Shown: positions 45,318 to 58,100, counted from the first letter of the stretch. The stretch: 64,000 nt of DNA from Mesodorylaimus sp. YZB2_4 (GCA_030248295.1 JASANH010001234.1:496001-560000); one strand, 5' to 3'. The notes: a model not told the origin generated them from the letters alone. Made by a program: numbers and translations.

Positions 45318-45331
45318 TTTGAATTTCCCGC
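45318..45331 (+). promoter_or_regulatory. E2F/CHR-like composite in kinesin-6 promoter
   Basis: TTTGAATTTCCCGC, 215 bp upstream of the kinesin ATG. It is identical to the complement of 30180-30193 in the decayed copy, although surrounding sequence has diverged. TTTGAA is the CHR core and TTTCCCGC an E2F site. Confidence 0.6.
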
Positions 45332-45545
45332 ATAAAAAGGTGCGGCACTAGTTTTTTTTTGTCATAAGCAGGTTTGAACTGACTGTGCGCTTCAAGGCAC
45401 GCCGTTTTTTCCAGGCTAGCTTTTGAAGTCCGCATGTTTCGTTTGCATTTCTCACTTTATTCCAGTTTTATTTCGATCAGTTTACAATAGTTCTAGGCCT
45501 TGCAGGTTGTATTTTGCCATTTCGTTTCAATCTACTGGTTCGAAA

Positions 45546-48500
45546 ATGAAGAAGGCAGTTGTGCCGAATAGTTACATTCGTCCCCCGTCTCCGAAAGCTC
45601 AATATCAAGAATTGAACAACAGCTTGGCTGCCCAGGTTCAACATACCAGGCTCAATTTATTGGGTATTTTGGAATCGGCTCCTCTTCCATTCGCCATCGA
45701 AGACGACTCCGTCATGGCTGAGTCGAAAGACGTCGTCCCGAAAGCCGCAGCGGCCGGACAAGACGACGATGATTGTATCAAAATATTTTTGAAGATTCGT
45801 CCGTTCAAGGAAGAAGAAATTGCGCGAAAAGAAGATAAAGTAAGCTGATTTTGTTTCCGTTGTTGAGAAACCCTTAAAATCGCTTAGAGTCTGCCCGCCT
45901 CTTGGAAACTTTCCGGTAAGGAAGGTTTGCCTAGGGGTTGTAACGCAGGGTGTTTATCTGTCAGAACCGTCTCGGCTACCAGCCCAGCTAGTCTGAAGAT
46001 TAGGATCTAAACCGTTCTTCATCGTAGCACGGCGGCCAGTTGAGGTCTCATGTGTACATCCTGCGGACAGGGACCAGTTTAACGATCTTTTAGGGCATCC
46101 CAAGTCCTGCCCGACATCTTTCTGATTTGACCATCATAAAGTGAGGACATGTCCTTGGTGAATGTGAGACCGCCCCCCTGGCCTCAGTGGCATGTTTGCG
46201 AGACCTCCGCTACACGCGGTGCTTCGACATTGAACAGTACCCACCCACTCACACTAGCTGAACTGTTACGCTGGTACTGGCAGACAAATACCCAGGGCTG
46301 CAAAGTCCGTGACAAACCTTCCTTCGGGGAAAGACTCTGGAAAGAAATATAAGGCGATCACAGCGTGTATTGGTAAATCGGAGTGATGTAGGGGAGGATT
46401 CGAATATTCAGATGTTTAGGACTTGTCGCAGCTGATTGTGAAACTAGCCCCAACAGTCTATTCATCGCCTTGTGTTACTATGAGCATGCATGAGCTGCTA
46501 GCATGCCTACTGCACTCGGTTGATCCATGCTCTAAGCTGGCCCACCGTCTCTTCCTTTCCATACTGAGGGCTTTTCTTTTTAGAAGTGCATAGAAATCGT
46601 TTCGCCTACAGTGGTAATGGCTCATCCCCCGCCTGAGTCGGTTACGTATAAGAACAACGTCCAATTGTACGGTGAAGGAGAACGGGAATATAAATTCATG
46701 TTCAGCCGCGTATTCCCGGCAGAAACTACGCAAAAACAGTTTTTCGATGATACGACTCAGCAATTTGTTAAAAACGTTCTCCTCGGCCAAGACGCTTTGT
46801 TGTTTTCGTACGGTGTGACGAACGGAGGGAAGACGTACACTTTCCAAGGTAAGGCTTTTCTGATTTTGTTCTCGACAATCAAACTGAATCGTCTTTTCAT
46901 TTTAGGCACAGAAAGGGAGCCGGGTCTAATTCCAAGATCTTTGGACCTGCTGTTTCAAGCACTCAAAGATAAGTTGATCGTCGAGCCCAGCCTGATGCCC
47001 AAAATGTTTTCTGACTGCGAGATAATGGATTCGAAAAAGCGTCTGGAAATGAAAGCGAGAAAAGCGGCCATGTGGAAATTTCTGGATACTGGGGTAAATT
47101 GCGTTTGGCCTGATCATGAAACCTTTTTAAAGGATAGTTTGTTTCAGGAATTCGAAACGATGTGTAGTCAAGCTTCAACTGCGACTTTCGTGACTGCTGG
47201 AGAGTCGAGTATGGGATCGTCTTGTTCGTCATCCCAATCCAGTTTACGTAAGTTGCTTCTGTCATTAGCCATCCTGATCTGAAACGGGTTGATCATCCTG
47301 TAACCTTGCCGCCTGGGTGGTTTAGCGGTGAAAGGCGTGTGTCACAGTTTGCCTTGCTAGACTCATGTCGGCCATGGGTTCAACTTTGGATTTTGATAGT
47401 TTGGTCCTCACTTCACTGTGCACTCGCGGTGGGTTGCTCACGCTTCATCTCTCTGAGAAAGGCCTTATGGGCTACTAGGCTCTCGAATCCGGGCCCCCCT
47501 CCCCAGGGTTACGGGCGGGGTAGCTAACAACACGCATCGTGTATTGACGTTATTCGATGGAAAGAGAGGGCCAAGAATCGACTGTCCTCTAAACCGACCA
47601 GGGTGGGGAAAAACCCATCCAATAACCTTGGCACTGGAAGTGTTATGGCGAGTGGGAGAGAGTTATTGATCTCCTGCGGATTGGTAGCGTCAACCCCTCT
47701 GGTTGATGTTTCAGAGAATGTGGATGGAGTCACTCGCCCGAGTTGTCTCCTACGCTCGCCCTGTTTGGTTGCAGTCCTACCCCTCGGGTCAGAATGGGTT
47801 TCGAGTACTTTACCAGTATTCCTAATTTTCTTTTTTAGAATCTGTTGATTACGATGCATCGATTTCACGTAATGCAAGCGACGGCAATTTGGTATTGCCT
47901 GTGGATTATCTGTGTTCGGTGTGGGTGTCGTTCATCGAAATATACAACGACCAAGTGTACGATTTGTTGGTGCCATTCACGGGTACCAAAGCCAAGGATA
48001 GGCCGACTTTGAAAGTGTCCGAAGATAAACGTGGAAATGTCTTCGTTCGAGGTGAGATATTTGGTTGTCTTCTCTAATTAAGAGAAAGAAATAATTGTAT
48101 TTGCAGGTGCTAATGAATATTTCATTAGTTCGGTGGAAGAAGCCATCAAATTGGTCATGGTTGGACGTCGCAATTTACAAATAGCTGCCACCAAATTGAA
48201 TTATAGTTCAAGTAGAAGGTGAGGCCTCTTTTTTGTAGTCCGGTTCAGGCTGGGAATAATGGGGTGAATTGCTAAATAGGCCACTGCCACTGGTATAGCT
48301 CAGTATTTGTTACTTTTTAGCCACTGCATTTATGCCGTCCGTTTGTTGAAGGAATACGTCGGCGCTGATGGTTCGCCCATCCATCAGCTGAGCAGGTGAG
48401 ATTGTTGATGGTGCCACTCTGCCATCTACTCTAGGTTTGGGGTCTGTTTACAGAATTTCTCAGGAAGATGGAATTTTAATTGCCATATAACGGGAGATCA

Positions 48501-51500
48501 TTGTCTGATTTTATGCAACCGCTGGATCAGAATTTTAAATTATAGTGCACTCTATAACCTCAAAATGATTGTGTGAAGGAAACTGGAATGAGCAGGTCTG
48601 AAACTCGTCATCGCCAAATCTGTGTAAAGTCCACCACTTGTGCTGGTCGATTCTATGTCTATGTTTCACTGTCCATAGGACGGTCATGAGGCCGTCCATC
48701 CCCATGAACAGTGGTATCAAGGAACTAGAACAAGCATCACTGTTAAAATCTTGTTTTGGGAGATACCCTTTCAATGGAGAATTGAAATGATTTGAATGCC
48801 GTATAAATCAAAATGCATGTTTTATTGGCACCATGCTTACGTACCAGACAGTGTATATCGTGGTCGCGGCTTACTGTGACCTTCGTTTAAACCATCTGTA
48901 TATTACGAAAATATTTCCTCGAATGTGTTATCCTCGTCTCTATTGCGAAGTGGGGTTCCTAGACAGCGAGTGCGCATCCGATTTGAATTTCCCGCCCAGT
49001 GCCGTCGTGGTCACTTGCCTAAGCGTGGTGCGTACAATTCTTGTTTTCGTCATTCTGTAGATTGGCTTTCTGCGATCTGGCCGGTTCCGAAAGAACGTCG
49101 AAGATCGAAGGGTGTAACGAGCGGGCCAAGGAAACTGGGAGTATCAACGCATCGTTGCTGACACTCGGACGATGTATTAGAGTGCTTCGTTGGAATCAAG
49201 CTCACAAGTGAGTTTGTTTCGGGCATTGTTGACAAATTGAGGGTACCAGGTGAATGATGATGGGGTTTTCTAGAACCGGTGGGAGAGAACTAGAAGGCGG
49301 GAATCGATTTTTAGTTGTGTGCAGTGCGGGAACCATGCTGGAGCATTAGTCGGGTGTGTGTTGCTCGCAGGATAGGGTAGGGTGGGTCAACTGTGTACCT
49401 GTTGTGCTGTAGGGTATTGGTCAAGGGTGATTCCGAAAGTGGCCGAATAGCTGAGGGGGGTCTGTGATAGGAGTGGAGTGTAAACGAGCTTTCTTTGTGC
49501 TCAGTTGCTAAAGGCGGGATTTTTTTAGGAATCATCTGCAGATAATTCCATATCGTGATTCGAAGCTTACTCGATTGTTCCAGCATTATCTGAGTGGACG
49601 CGGCCAGACGTGTATGGTTGTAAATGTCAACCAGTGCGCAAGCTGTTTTGACGAAACCTTGAATGTTTTGAAATTTTCCGCGGTCGCCAAAGAGGTAATT
49701 GGGTTTTGAATGCATTATTCGGAGTGAAGCTGATTTTTGAAATAATTTGCCTTGCAGATCAAAACTGTCAAGCAGCCAGCTGTATTGCCGCCAGCCGTCG
49801 TATCTCCCCCGCCGGCAAAGTTTTCGTTGCTGTGGAACGAATTCCGTGACAGAAAACACACGATTGCATGGGCGTCCGGTATCCCACCGGCCGGGGCACA
49901 GATCACTACAGTCAGTGCTGAATCGTTGAACCAACCGCTGCCCGACGAAGAAGAGGAGTCCGACGACGTTGGTGTTTTGGATAAAACGTTGGACGAAAAT
50001 AACGAGGTGAGTGTGTTGTGGAATGGGCAGTCAGGGGTGGCTTTGCAATGAGGATCTAGTTTATCCTTGCTCGCTGAACCAATCCAGTTTCGACTGGACG
50101 GGCGGTGACCGACAAAACGGCCGCTTTGTGGTCTCGACCACAAAGTCTGAGCTGACTTTTGAGAATCGAATGATTGGAATGTGAGTGCGAAGATAATACT
50201 GCCCAGTTTTTCAGATAATTCAACAGTATTTGGCAATCATCAACAATTTGAAGACGCAGTTGATTGCAGAGAAGCAACGTAATTTTTTGTTGGAGTACGA
50301 GATTCGCGAGGAAGTCTGTAACGAGTACGGCAGACTTTATCGGGAAATGGAGGAGCATTATCAGTAAGCTGTTGGTGTGCTGACTTTTTTGGGGTGACCT
50401 GATCAAATTTTTGGTTTAGGAACGATAAAGATGAGGCCGTTGCCGAGGCCGAGCAGCTGGCTGAAGACCGTTTGGAACTTTACGTTCAAACAGTGAAGAA
50501 GAGGCGACGGACGGAGGGGAAGGTTTTTGTCAACGATGGCAGCCAGGACGACGACGATGATGACGCGTGGGTACCGGCTGAACATTTAAAGGTGAGCTAA
50601 GATCGGGGCTGGGCGAAAAGTGATGTAGGTTCTATTCAGAAAGGTGTAGGCGATCTGAGGGTTCGGGTTGTAGGCTGGGGAATACTACCATTTGCGAAAT
50701 TTCCATTTTATTGGCTCGTTAGAAGAAATTGGATTAAAAAGTTTTCTTATTACGCTCTAGAAGTGATTAGTTTTACTGAGATGGCTGGTTGATGCAGTTG
50801 ATTTACGTTCGTCCGCCCTTACTGCTGAGTGGGGAGTGGCTGAACTCCTCCGGGTTCGATCCCCTGTGATGGTGGTTAGTCTGCGAACCATAATCCCTGC
50901 TGACCTTGCACGCCTAGCTGTTGCCGATTTCCCTTTTACCAAACGAGGGGACAGCCCAACAGCGAGCGACGGAGTGTAGAGCCTGCTGTACTTCCGTCTT
51001 CCTTGGAAGTCAGTGTCTGGTTTAGGACACCCTCGCGCGGGTGTGCCCCCATTGTGCCCCCATCAAGATTAGAGGGACGCTGTTGTGTGTGCTTCCCTTC
51101 GTACAGCCGTTCTTAGTGACTGCTGTTTGGCCAGAGGCAAAATATGCTTAGGGCTAAAAAAGTTTAGTTTTATCGAGCTACTGGGCCCTGAGACTCGTAA
51201 GTTAACTGAACCAAGCGCTGTTGACGATAGCCTGGCCTTCGTATGGCTTTACCAGTTGATGCAGACCTGGCTTGACTATTTCGATGCTGATATTCTCTTG
51301 GCTTTTTGTCAGTCTAAACAATTAGCTTCTCGCTCTTTCCCAGTCAACTGACACTGCAGTTCCGATAGACTGTTCTCCACCGACTCATACACTCGATAGA
51401 TGATCGGGAGATACCCAGTTGCGCCGCTCCCGGATTGCGCCGTTCGGATTGCGCCGTTTTAGTTGCGCCGTTTCCTGATTGCGCCGTTTTGAGTTGCGCC

Positions 51501-54500
51501 GATTTTCAATTGCGCCGCTTTGAGTTGCGCCGGTCACAAATTGCGCTGTTTTCTCAGGTTGTAATTCGATACCAGTACATACAGACTCAGTACATCAGTG
51601 CATACAGCAAATACTTATCGTCATCGAATGAAACATTAACGAATACAATAAAAAATATAGTTATTTGTCGCAAACCTGAACTACACAAATCCTAGTTAGA
51701 ACGCCACAGGACTAGCCAAACTGTAAGAAATGCCACGAATAAACCGCATGGCGTCAATTTCACCAGAATCGAATTGGCGTTGCAGAGTTTCGATGCGGCG
51801 ATCAATGGTTACGTAAAGCTTGTTCGGCCGAACAATGTCTTGCCCAGCCATTGCTGCCACGATCGTCGTTTCGTTAGCATCAGTTTCCGTTGCCATGCTC
51901 TGAAACACATGGAAATGAATCAAAAGAGAACAGATAAAACCACTTGGCAACGAGTCAAATAAACACCCCCACTCACCTTCACAAAAAGGTAAATATTGGG
52001 ATGATTCTTGGCAACAATTGAGCTGAAGCGTTTGTTCCAAGCTTCTAAATCGTTGTTGGTCCTTCGGCGAACACCATACATATTCCATGAATCTAGGGCG
52101 ATGTCGCCACCCAGCCACTGGTTCTCGAAATATGTGAACAGTGGGCGAACAGCCAGAGGCGCATCATCAGTCAAAAGCTCGAAAGTCGGGCGGACCATTG
52201 GAACTGGCAAAAACGCTAGCGCCATCAGCATCCGGATATTGATGCGAGCATTTTCGTCGTTTTTGTACAGATCGGAAAGTCCTGAAATTTGAAATAGTTT
52301 AAATGCTACAAGGTAGATGTGGGACTTATAATTTTTTATTAGAGACGCTGCGCTTACCAAGGTTTTGCAGCTTTCGATAGACACACTGGCAGAAGTGAAA
52401 ATAGCATCCCAAGTGGCGAGCGTTAGGGAATTCGTCCCTAATTGCTGGCAGCAAACCACTTTCGAAATCTGACGTGATAATTTGTGGCGAAAATTGCAAG
52501 TGCTGTTCTACCGCTTTGTCTTTCAGTAACCTAACAACAAAATCGCTATTGCCCAGGAAAAATGTGCGGGGCGAAATGCTTACCTGAATAATGCCACGTA
52601 AATGTTTCGAGTCTTCTCTGGCAGCAAGCAGTAAAGCAGTGGATACTGCTTATTTCCAACGAATGCATGGATCGTGAAGACCTGTTGGAAGAAAGGCGGG
52701 GCGACGGAAAACGTTCCATCCATGAAAATTCGTTGAGCACCACATAACCTAAAACGGTGTAGGTATAATAAAGGTCAGCTTAGATTGCTAGCACATGTAT
52801 GCTGTACCTAACGAAGTTTCGGGGCGTTCCGAATACCATAAATCGATTACCGTTATCAGAATGGAAAAGCATGTCGTCGCCAGTTCCAGTTGTACGCATT
52901 GCGCGAGGAATATCTATAGCTTCTCGGGACTGAGGCAAAGGTGGCATGCTCTTGTGACGGCTTGCGTATAGAGCTGTCGATGCAGTCTTAAAAGTCGGGA
53001 AAACAGCCGCAGCGCCTTCATTGCTTGCCAAGCTTGCAGCTAAAAAGACATGTTACAAGTCTTTTGGTATGATAAGGTCTCACTAGCCAAAATATAGCTT
53101 ACCTGCTTCCACATGTATCTTCGGAATGGGCGTTGATTCGCTTTTGGCTCGTTGTTTCATGGCCGAAACAGTCTTTTTAACCAGAGCTTGTTCGGGATCT
53201 GGCATGTGATTGTGATCACCACGCGGCATTGGATCAGTGTTTTGGAGCGTCGTCCACAATTTGCCTGTGCAACTTTTCTGATTGCAACGCCACCGCTTCC
53301 TCAGATTATTAGTTTCAGCCAATCGATAAATGAACCCTCCAAATGAACAGGCTTCCTTATCTTTCTCAGTTGCAAAAACTTCCATGGTGAAGTAAACGAT
53401 GGATACGACCGACTGGAAATCGAATATGTCGACAGGTGGACTTTACTAATTGATTCCATGTTTTTTCTGGGTTTTATACCAAACTGACAATAGGCAGATG
53501 ACCCGCCCAATCAAACAATAGATGACCCGGCTCAATCAAAGAGCGGCGCAACAGAGAGAAGCGCAACTCGGGACTGGCGCAATTAGGACACGGCGCTAAA
53601 CAAAACAGCGCAAATCGGTCAGCGCAATTAGGAACGGCGCAATCGGGAACGGCGAAACTGGCCTACACCCAGATGATCAACCTGCGGGTAACACAGTCGC
53701 TAGCAATTATATGACTTGATGGTAGGGAACTGCCGCTGGTGGGTCATATGCACTACATGGGGCCCTGTGGCTAGTGTGTGTCTACCCATCTGAAAAACTA
53801 CTACAACCGATGGTTTTGTAGGCGAAAGAAAAAGAGTGCGAAGATCTGCGCAAGGAAATTCGTCGATTGGAGAAAGAACTCAAGCCAGAAACGGCTGGCG
53901 AAACATCAGCTGTCGCGTCGACTCCTTTTTCCGATGATGTGACCTCATTGAAGAAGGCTCTGGAAAAAAAAGTAAGGTGTTTGGTGAAGAATTCACGGTC
54001 AGGGCGAACAAGCATTTGTTTAGGAAGTCCAAATCCGCGACTTATCCGACACGATCGAGGAGGCTGGAGCAAAATTCCAAGAACAGCAATGCAAAATTTC
54101 CGAATTGGAGAAAGAAAACGCGCGATTAAAGGTACGAGTTTGATTGTCGTTGAATTTTTTCATTCCTAATGATTTTTTTCATAGGCTCTGCTGGTGAATG
54201 CGAAGGTGGAACACCAAGATTCTGGAATGGACGACGCGAGAAAAGGAAAAGTGACGGCAAAAAGTAAAAATGATAGGAGCGGGGCTTATGCGGCGTCTGG
54301 CAGTGCCTCTAGTAACGCGCGATACCGCACGACATCAGAGCACGGGGCGTCCTCGCGACCACCCACTGGTTATTTCTTGCGGAGTGTGGTCAGACAAGTG
54401 GGTGACGGGCCTTATTTCGGGGGTTTTGGCAATCAATCTGCCAACGATGTGCCCAACGTCCGTTTGAACGACGTTACGGTGAACGTGAGCGAAATTGTCG

Positions 54501-54556
54501 AGGAAGGACGGCGGGCCTTTTTGCACGGGGACGATTGGGACACCGACGTGGAATAA
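45546..54556 (+). CDS. Kinesin-6 motor (KIF20-like), intact
   Basis: Fifteen exons: 45546-45839, 46584-46848, 46906-47093, 47148-47247, 47839-48051, 48107-48218, 48321-48395, 49061-49207, 49529-49694, 49758-50006, 50215-50363, 50420-50591, 53822-53971, 54024-54131, 54185-54556. They sum to 2760 nt, 919 residues, in frame throughout. The motor domain has IKIFLKIRPF, P-loop GVTNGGKTYTF (about 175), an extended insertion typical of kinesin-6 (LIVEPSLMPK to NASDGNLVLP), SFIEIYNDQVYDLL, switch I NYSSSRSH (about 386), switch II DLAGSE (about 420) and PYRDSKLTRLFQ. Then a neck, coiled coil and a basic Ser-rich tail ending DTDVE. GVTN in place of the usual GQTG is the KIF20 pattern. Family role: plus-end motor of anaphase midzone and cytokinesis. 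AATAAA at 54770. The intron at 50592-53821 holds a MULE. Confidence 0.93.
47310..47520 (+). repeat. tRNA-like SINE candidate in kinesin intron
   Basis: TGGTTTAGCGGTGAAAGG resembles a tRNA A box, and CTCTCGAATCCGGGC further down is B-box-like. The A-box part is also in the decayed copy (complement near 27740-27780), so insertion preceded the duplication. No tRNA fold could be verified. Confidence 0.4.
51398..51405 (+). other. Left target-site duplication of MULE (AGATGATC)
   Basis: AGATGATC immediately before the element is repeated at 53671-53678 immediately after it. Confidence 0.8.
51406..53670. mobile_element. Mutator-like (MULE) transposon with reiterated TTGCGCCG termini
   Basis: 2265 bp bounded by an 8-bp direct repeat. 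The inverted ends, GGGAGATACCCAGTTGCGCC and GGGTGTAGGCCAGTTTCGCC (complement), lead into 7-9 irregularly spaced TTGCGCCGTT-like units on each side (51419-51560; 53530-53660), pointing inward. One transposase gene lies between. It sits in intron 12 of the intact kinesin gene and is absent from the decayed copy, so it arrived after the duplication or was lost there. Confidence 0.85.
51696..53385 (-). CDS. MULE transposase with FLYWCH zinc finger
   Basis: Spliced gene of about five to six exons. The N-terminal FLYWCH-type finger reads KEACSFGGFIYRLAETNNLR, RWRCNQKSCTGKLWT and GDHNHMPD (W, two Cys, two His). Then comes a linker, and a MULE core: LCGAQRIFMDGTFSVAPPFF (about 52690-52745), FTIHAFVGNKQYPLLYCLLP, DFESGLLPAIRDEFP and HFCQCVYRKL. 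The first core Asp is in MDGTF and the second in SDFE; the C-terminal region with NNDLEAWNKRF resembles other FLYWCH/MULE proteins. The frame ends at about 51697 with LASPVAF. The start at 53385 is the first Met in frame; an earlier exon is possible. The product cuts and pastes the surrounding element. No obvious lesion seen, so activity is possible. Confidence 0.8.
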
Positions 54557-55149
54557 GGAGGGGGCTTGAAGTTTTGAGTTTTTGTACTTACACGACTAAC
54601 ATTTACTAACCTGACCCGTCCTACTAGCTTTTTTGATTTTTTAACTGTATTTCCTTTGTGATTTTACTAACTAAAGCGGTTGGCGTTTTATCACCATAAC
54701 TAGTCTCCAATAATGTGTTTTTTAATTTGGGATGGACTGACAGTTTTTTGTATGATTTCGAGAAGATGAAATAAAGACTAACAGGGTCGACGAGGATGCG
54801 GCAATGTGCTCTGATGTCGTGCGGGTCTTGAAAGCTGGTGGTTATGGAATGAAGAAGCGTCCGCATTGCATCCCACTGCTGAGGTGTCAGACGAGCTGAA
54901 ACCAGCTCGTTCACAGAACCTCACCAATGTGAACGGGACGGCCCATTAGGGAAAAGGTGTCGTGCATTGCTCTCCAATTAACAGTCCGTTGTTCATCCGT
55001 TAGCTTCGCAGTGTCTCCCCATTAGCATGCGTTGTTTTCCTCTTAGCCGTGCCAGCTCCACGGCTAACAGGAGAACAACAGAGGTGGATTAGTGAATCTC
55101 ATCATCAGGGCGTTGCATTTTAGAAAGTGAAGAAGCATCTGAGAAAACG
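54557..55149. other. Spacer between kinesin-6 and coiled-coil gene, with polyA signal and stem-loop
   Basis: AATAAA at 54770-54775 serves the kinesin. A stem-loop at 55031-55079 (GTTGTTTTCCTCTTAGCCGT against ACGGCTAACAGGAGAACAAC) precedes the next gene's ATG by about 70 bp. The same arrangement is at 9711-10023 and, inverted, at 22215-22480. Confidence 0.65.
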
Positions 55150-58100
55150 ATGGATGTGGACACGAGTGGGAGTGGTGGCAATGTAGGCGCTGCGTTAGAA
55201 TTGGACGAAGGATTCAAATTGATTGAATTAGAAAGTAAAATATTCGAATTGGAAGGATCGATTGAGAAGGCGAATCAAAGAGCGGCCGAATTACAGCGAG
55301 AACGAGATGGTGCGGTGAGCAAACAAGAGGAATTGGTGCAGAAAATGGAAATTGTGCAAATGGATTTGGAACGGTTGAATAATGTGGAAGAAGAAGCGGT
55401 TCGTTTGCAAAATTTGGTGGATAATTTGCAAAAAGAAGTGAAAAATTTGGAAGAAAAAACTTCGATGACGGTAAAAACGAATGGCGTATTGGAGGAAGAA
55501 CTAAGAATGAAAAATAGTTTGGTGAATGATTTGAAGAAGGGAGCGGATGATGCGAGGAAAAAGAAGGAAGAAATGGAATCGGAATTGGCCAATGCGAAAG
55601 AACGTGTCAAGTCGTTGTCGTCGCAAAAAGAAGCGATTGAAGCTACGCTTCGTCAAAACTTGGAGAAAATGTTAGAAATGCAAAGAAAATTGAAAGAAGT
55701 TGAAAAAGAAGTGACCGAGACCAAAAATGATAAATCTCGATTATCGGGCGAATACGAGAAACGATTGCAAGAATTATCGGTTACTGTCAACGAAGCCGAA
55801 ACTGAATCGAGTCGTGTTCGAGATCTGATGGGGCAATTGGAAAAGAACATGATGGATAGTGCACAGAAAGCATCGAATTTGGAAAAGAAAGCGGTCGAAT
55901 TGGAGGATTATATAAAGAAGATAGAAATGGAGAAGCAAGAGGCTAAGAATTTGTACGAAGAATTGGTGGAGAAACGGAAGGAAGATCAGAGCGCGTTGGT
56001 GGCGAAAACAGCTGAATTGGAGCAAGTACGTGAATGGAGGACCTGTTACAGGGGCCCCGTGGGGTCTCATTGAAAAGTGTGGTTCAGCTGTTCCTACCCT
56101 GAAAATGGTCTTATTTAGGAAAAGGAGGGAATTATAGGTAGAAGGTAATTTAATGAAAAAGAGCGTATAGTTTATCTTCAAAAATTTGAATTCAAAAAAC
56201 AGCGGGAAAAACTTTTCGTTGATACAGGCATTGGCCCTTGGCCATTTTCTGGTCTGGCATTTTTTGGTGCTCGAAAGAGGTAATATAGGCTTGACCTGAG
56301 TCATTCCAGAATTAGATGTGGGTGTCACGGGAAGCTGTGTTGAACTAACAAGGAGGTGGGAATTTCAGGTTGCAAAAGAATTGGACGAATTGAAATCGTC
56401 GTTGCAACAAGTCGAGGAGAAAGTGGAGCAGGAACGTCGTAGCAGTTTGGAAGAAGGAAATCGTTTACGACGAGAATTGGAAGAGGCCAAGACTAGTTTG
56501 GTGAACATCAAGGTATGGTCCGTGTTAATTGCTTTTCCTGGCTTTGCTGGGCGATTTGTGGTTTCCTTGAAAGTGTTGCCAAAAAAATGTTGCCAATTAG
56601 ATTAGCAAAAGAAATCAAGATTAGTATTTGGGAGAAATTGTTTCAAGTAGGGGTGGGGAATTGAAATTTCCAAAACGTTTTAAAATTTAGGCTTTGTTTG
56701 GCGATAAAAACCTAGTTTTTTCGTGCTTGAATCTGGACATAAAGTTGACATAGATCACCCCCTCTCTATTAATTTATTCTCTGTAGAAAAGATGGCAGGA
56801 TGTCCTGCGGGAGGGCTTGTCAAAGCGCATATTGCTGGAGGGAGGGGCTGGGAAACTATTGAAGGGGAAATAGTTAAACGAATGGGTGCTATGGGAGGAA
56901 ACAAAAATATTTATAATATTGTGTTTTAGAAAGAAAAATTGGAATTGCGTGAGACGATGACAAAATCAGAGGATGAATGTCGGCGTTTGAGAAGGGCGGC
57001 GGAGACGCTAGAAATTGAATTCAAAGAAGAGAAGGAAAAGAGCGAACGTTTGATTACGGGTAAGATTTTTGGGGTTTTTCATCCTGTCTAACATTTTCCA
57101 TGGGAAAAAGTAGTCGATATTTTTTGACACTTTTTTGTGAAGGGTTTGATATGCAGTAATCATGTTGGGCTTTGATTGTAGATATGCAAAAGAACGAGCA
57201 GGCAATTCAAAAGTATAAAGTTGCCATGCAAGAAGTAGATGGGATGACGGAAAAATACGAACGTGTGCTCGCCCAAAAGAAGCAGGAATTAGAAGCGTCG
57301 CAAAAGGGTAAGTTTTCTTGTGTTTTTCTGAGGTATAAACTGTAATTTTTTTATTTTTCAGACGTAGTATTGCTTCGTGAAAAATGCGAAATGGCGGAAA
57401 ATAAGCTAATATTGGAGCAAAAGAAAAGTATGAGATTGAAAAGTGACTTGGATTTGAAAATAGAATGTAAGTGCAAGGGTTTTTTAAATGAATGGTGTAG
57501 AGATTTCGTGGATTTCAGTGGAGAATAAGCTGAAAGCTGATTTGGCAGTTATTCAGACGAAGTTGACGGAAAAAAGTCAGGAAAGCGATGGACTGAGGCA
57601 ACAGCTGGGCGAATATGAAATGCGATTGCAGCAGTCTTCACAGTCGAGTAGTGGTATGTTCGGTTGCATGCCCCGTATTTAGTCGTTTGGTTCAAATGTG
57701 CGGTATTTGTTTTAGCCATAATTACGGAGATGGATTACGCGAAACGAGCCAATGATCTGTTGCGTAATTTGAATGAAACTTTGCAAAAAGATGCGCAAAC
57801 AAAAGATACCAGACTGGCCGATTTGGAGAAGCGTTTATTTGCGGCTAAAAGGCAAGCGAACGAAGCGCAACAACTTTTGTCGGCGAAAAACAAGGAAGTG
57901 GAGGTAAGGAAGGGATGGGTATGTGAGTGGACAGGAGAGGAGAGGAGTCTAGGAATGGATGTTGCAGGAATTGACGCGATCGGGCGATGAATCGAGGAAA
58001 GCTGTGGAACAGTTGGAGTTACGGTTTAGAAATGCGGAAGACGAAGTGAATCAGTGTTATGTGTTGGTGGGCTATTTAATAGGGGAACAATTTCAGAGGT

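Noticed and set aside
50780-51080. tRNA or SINE in kinesin intron 12
   Set aside because: GGGTTCGATCCCC resembles a B box, but I find no convincing A box or second copy, so it is left unannotated.
51419-53660. CRISPR-like array of TTGCGCCG repeats
   Set aside because: Repeats are irregularly spaced, inverted between two clusters and bound a transposon. Spliced genes and animal families rule out a CRISPR locus.
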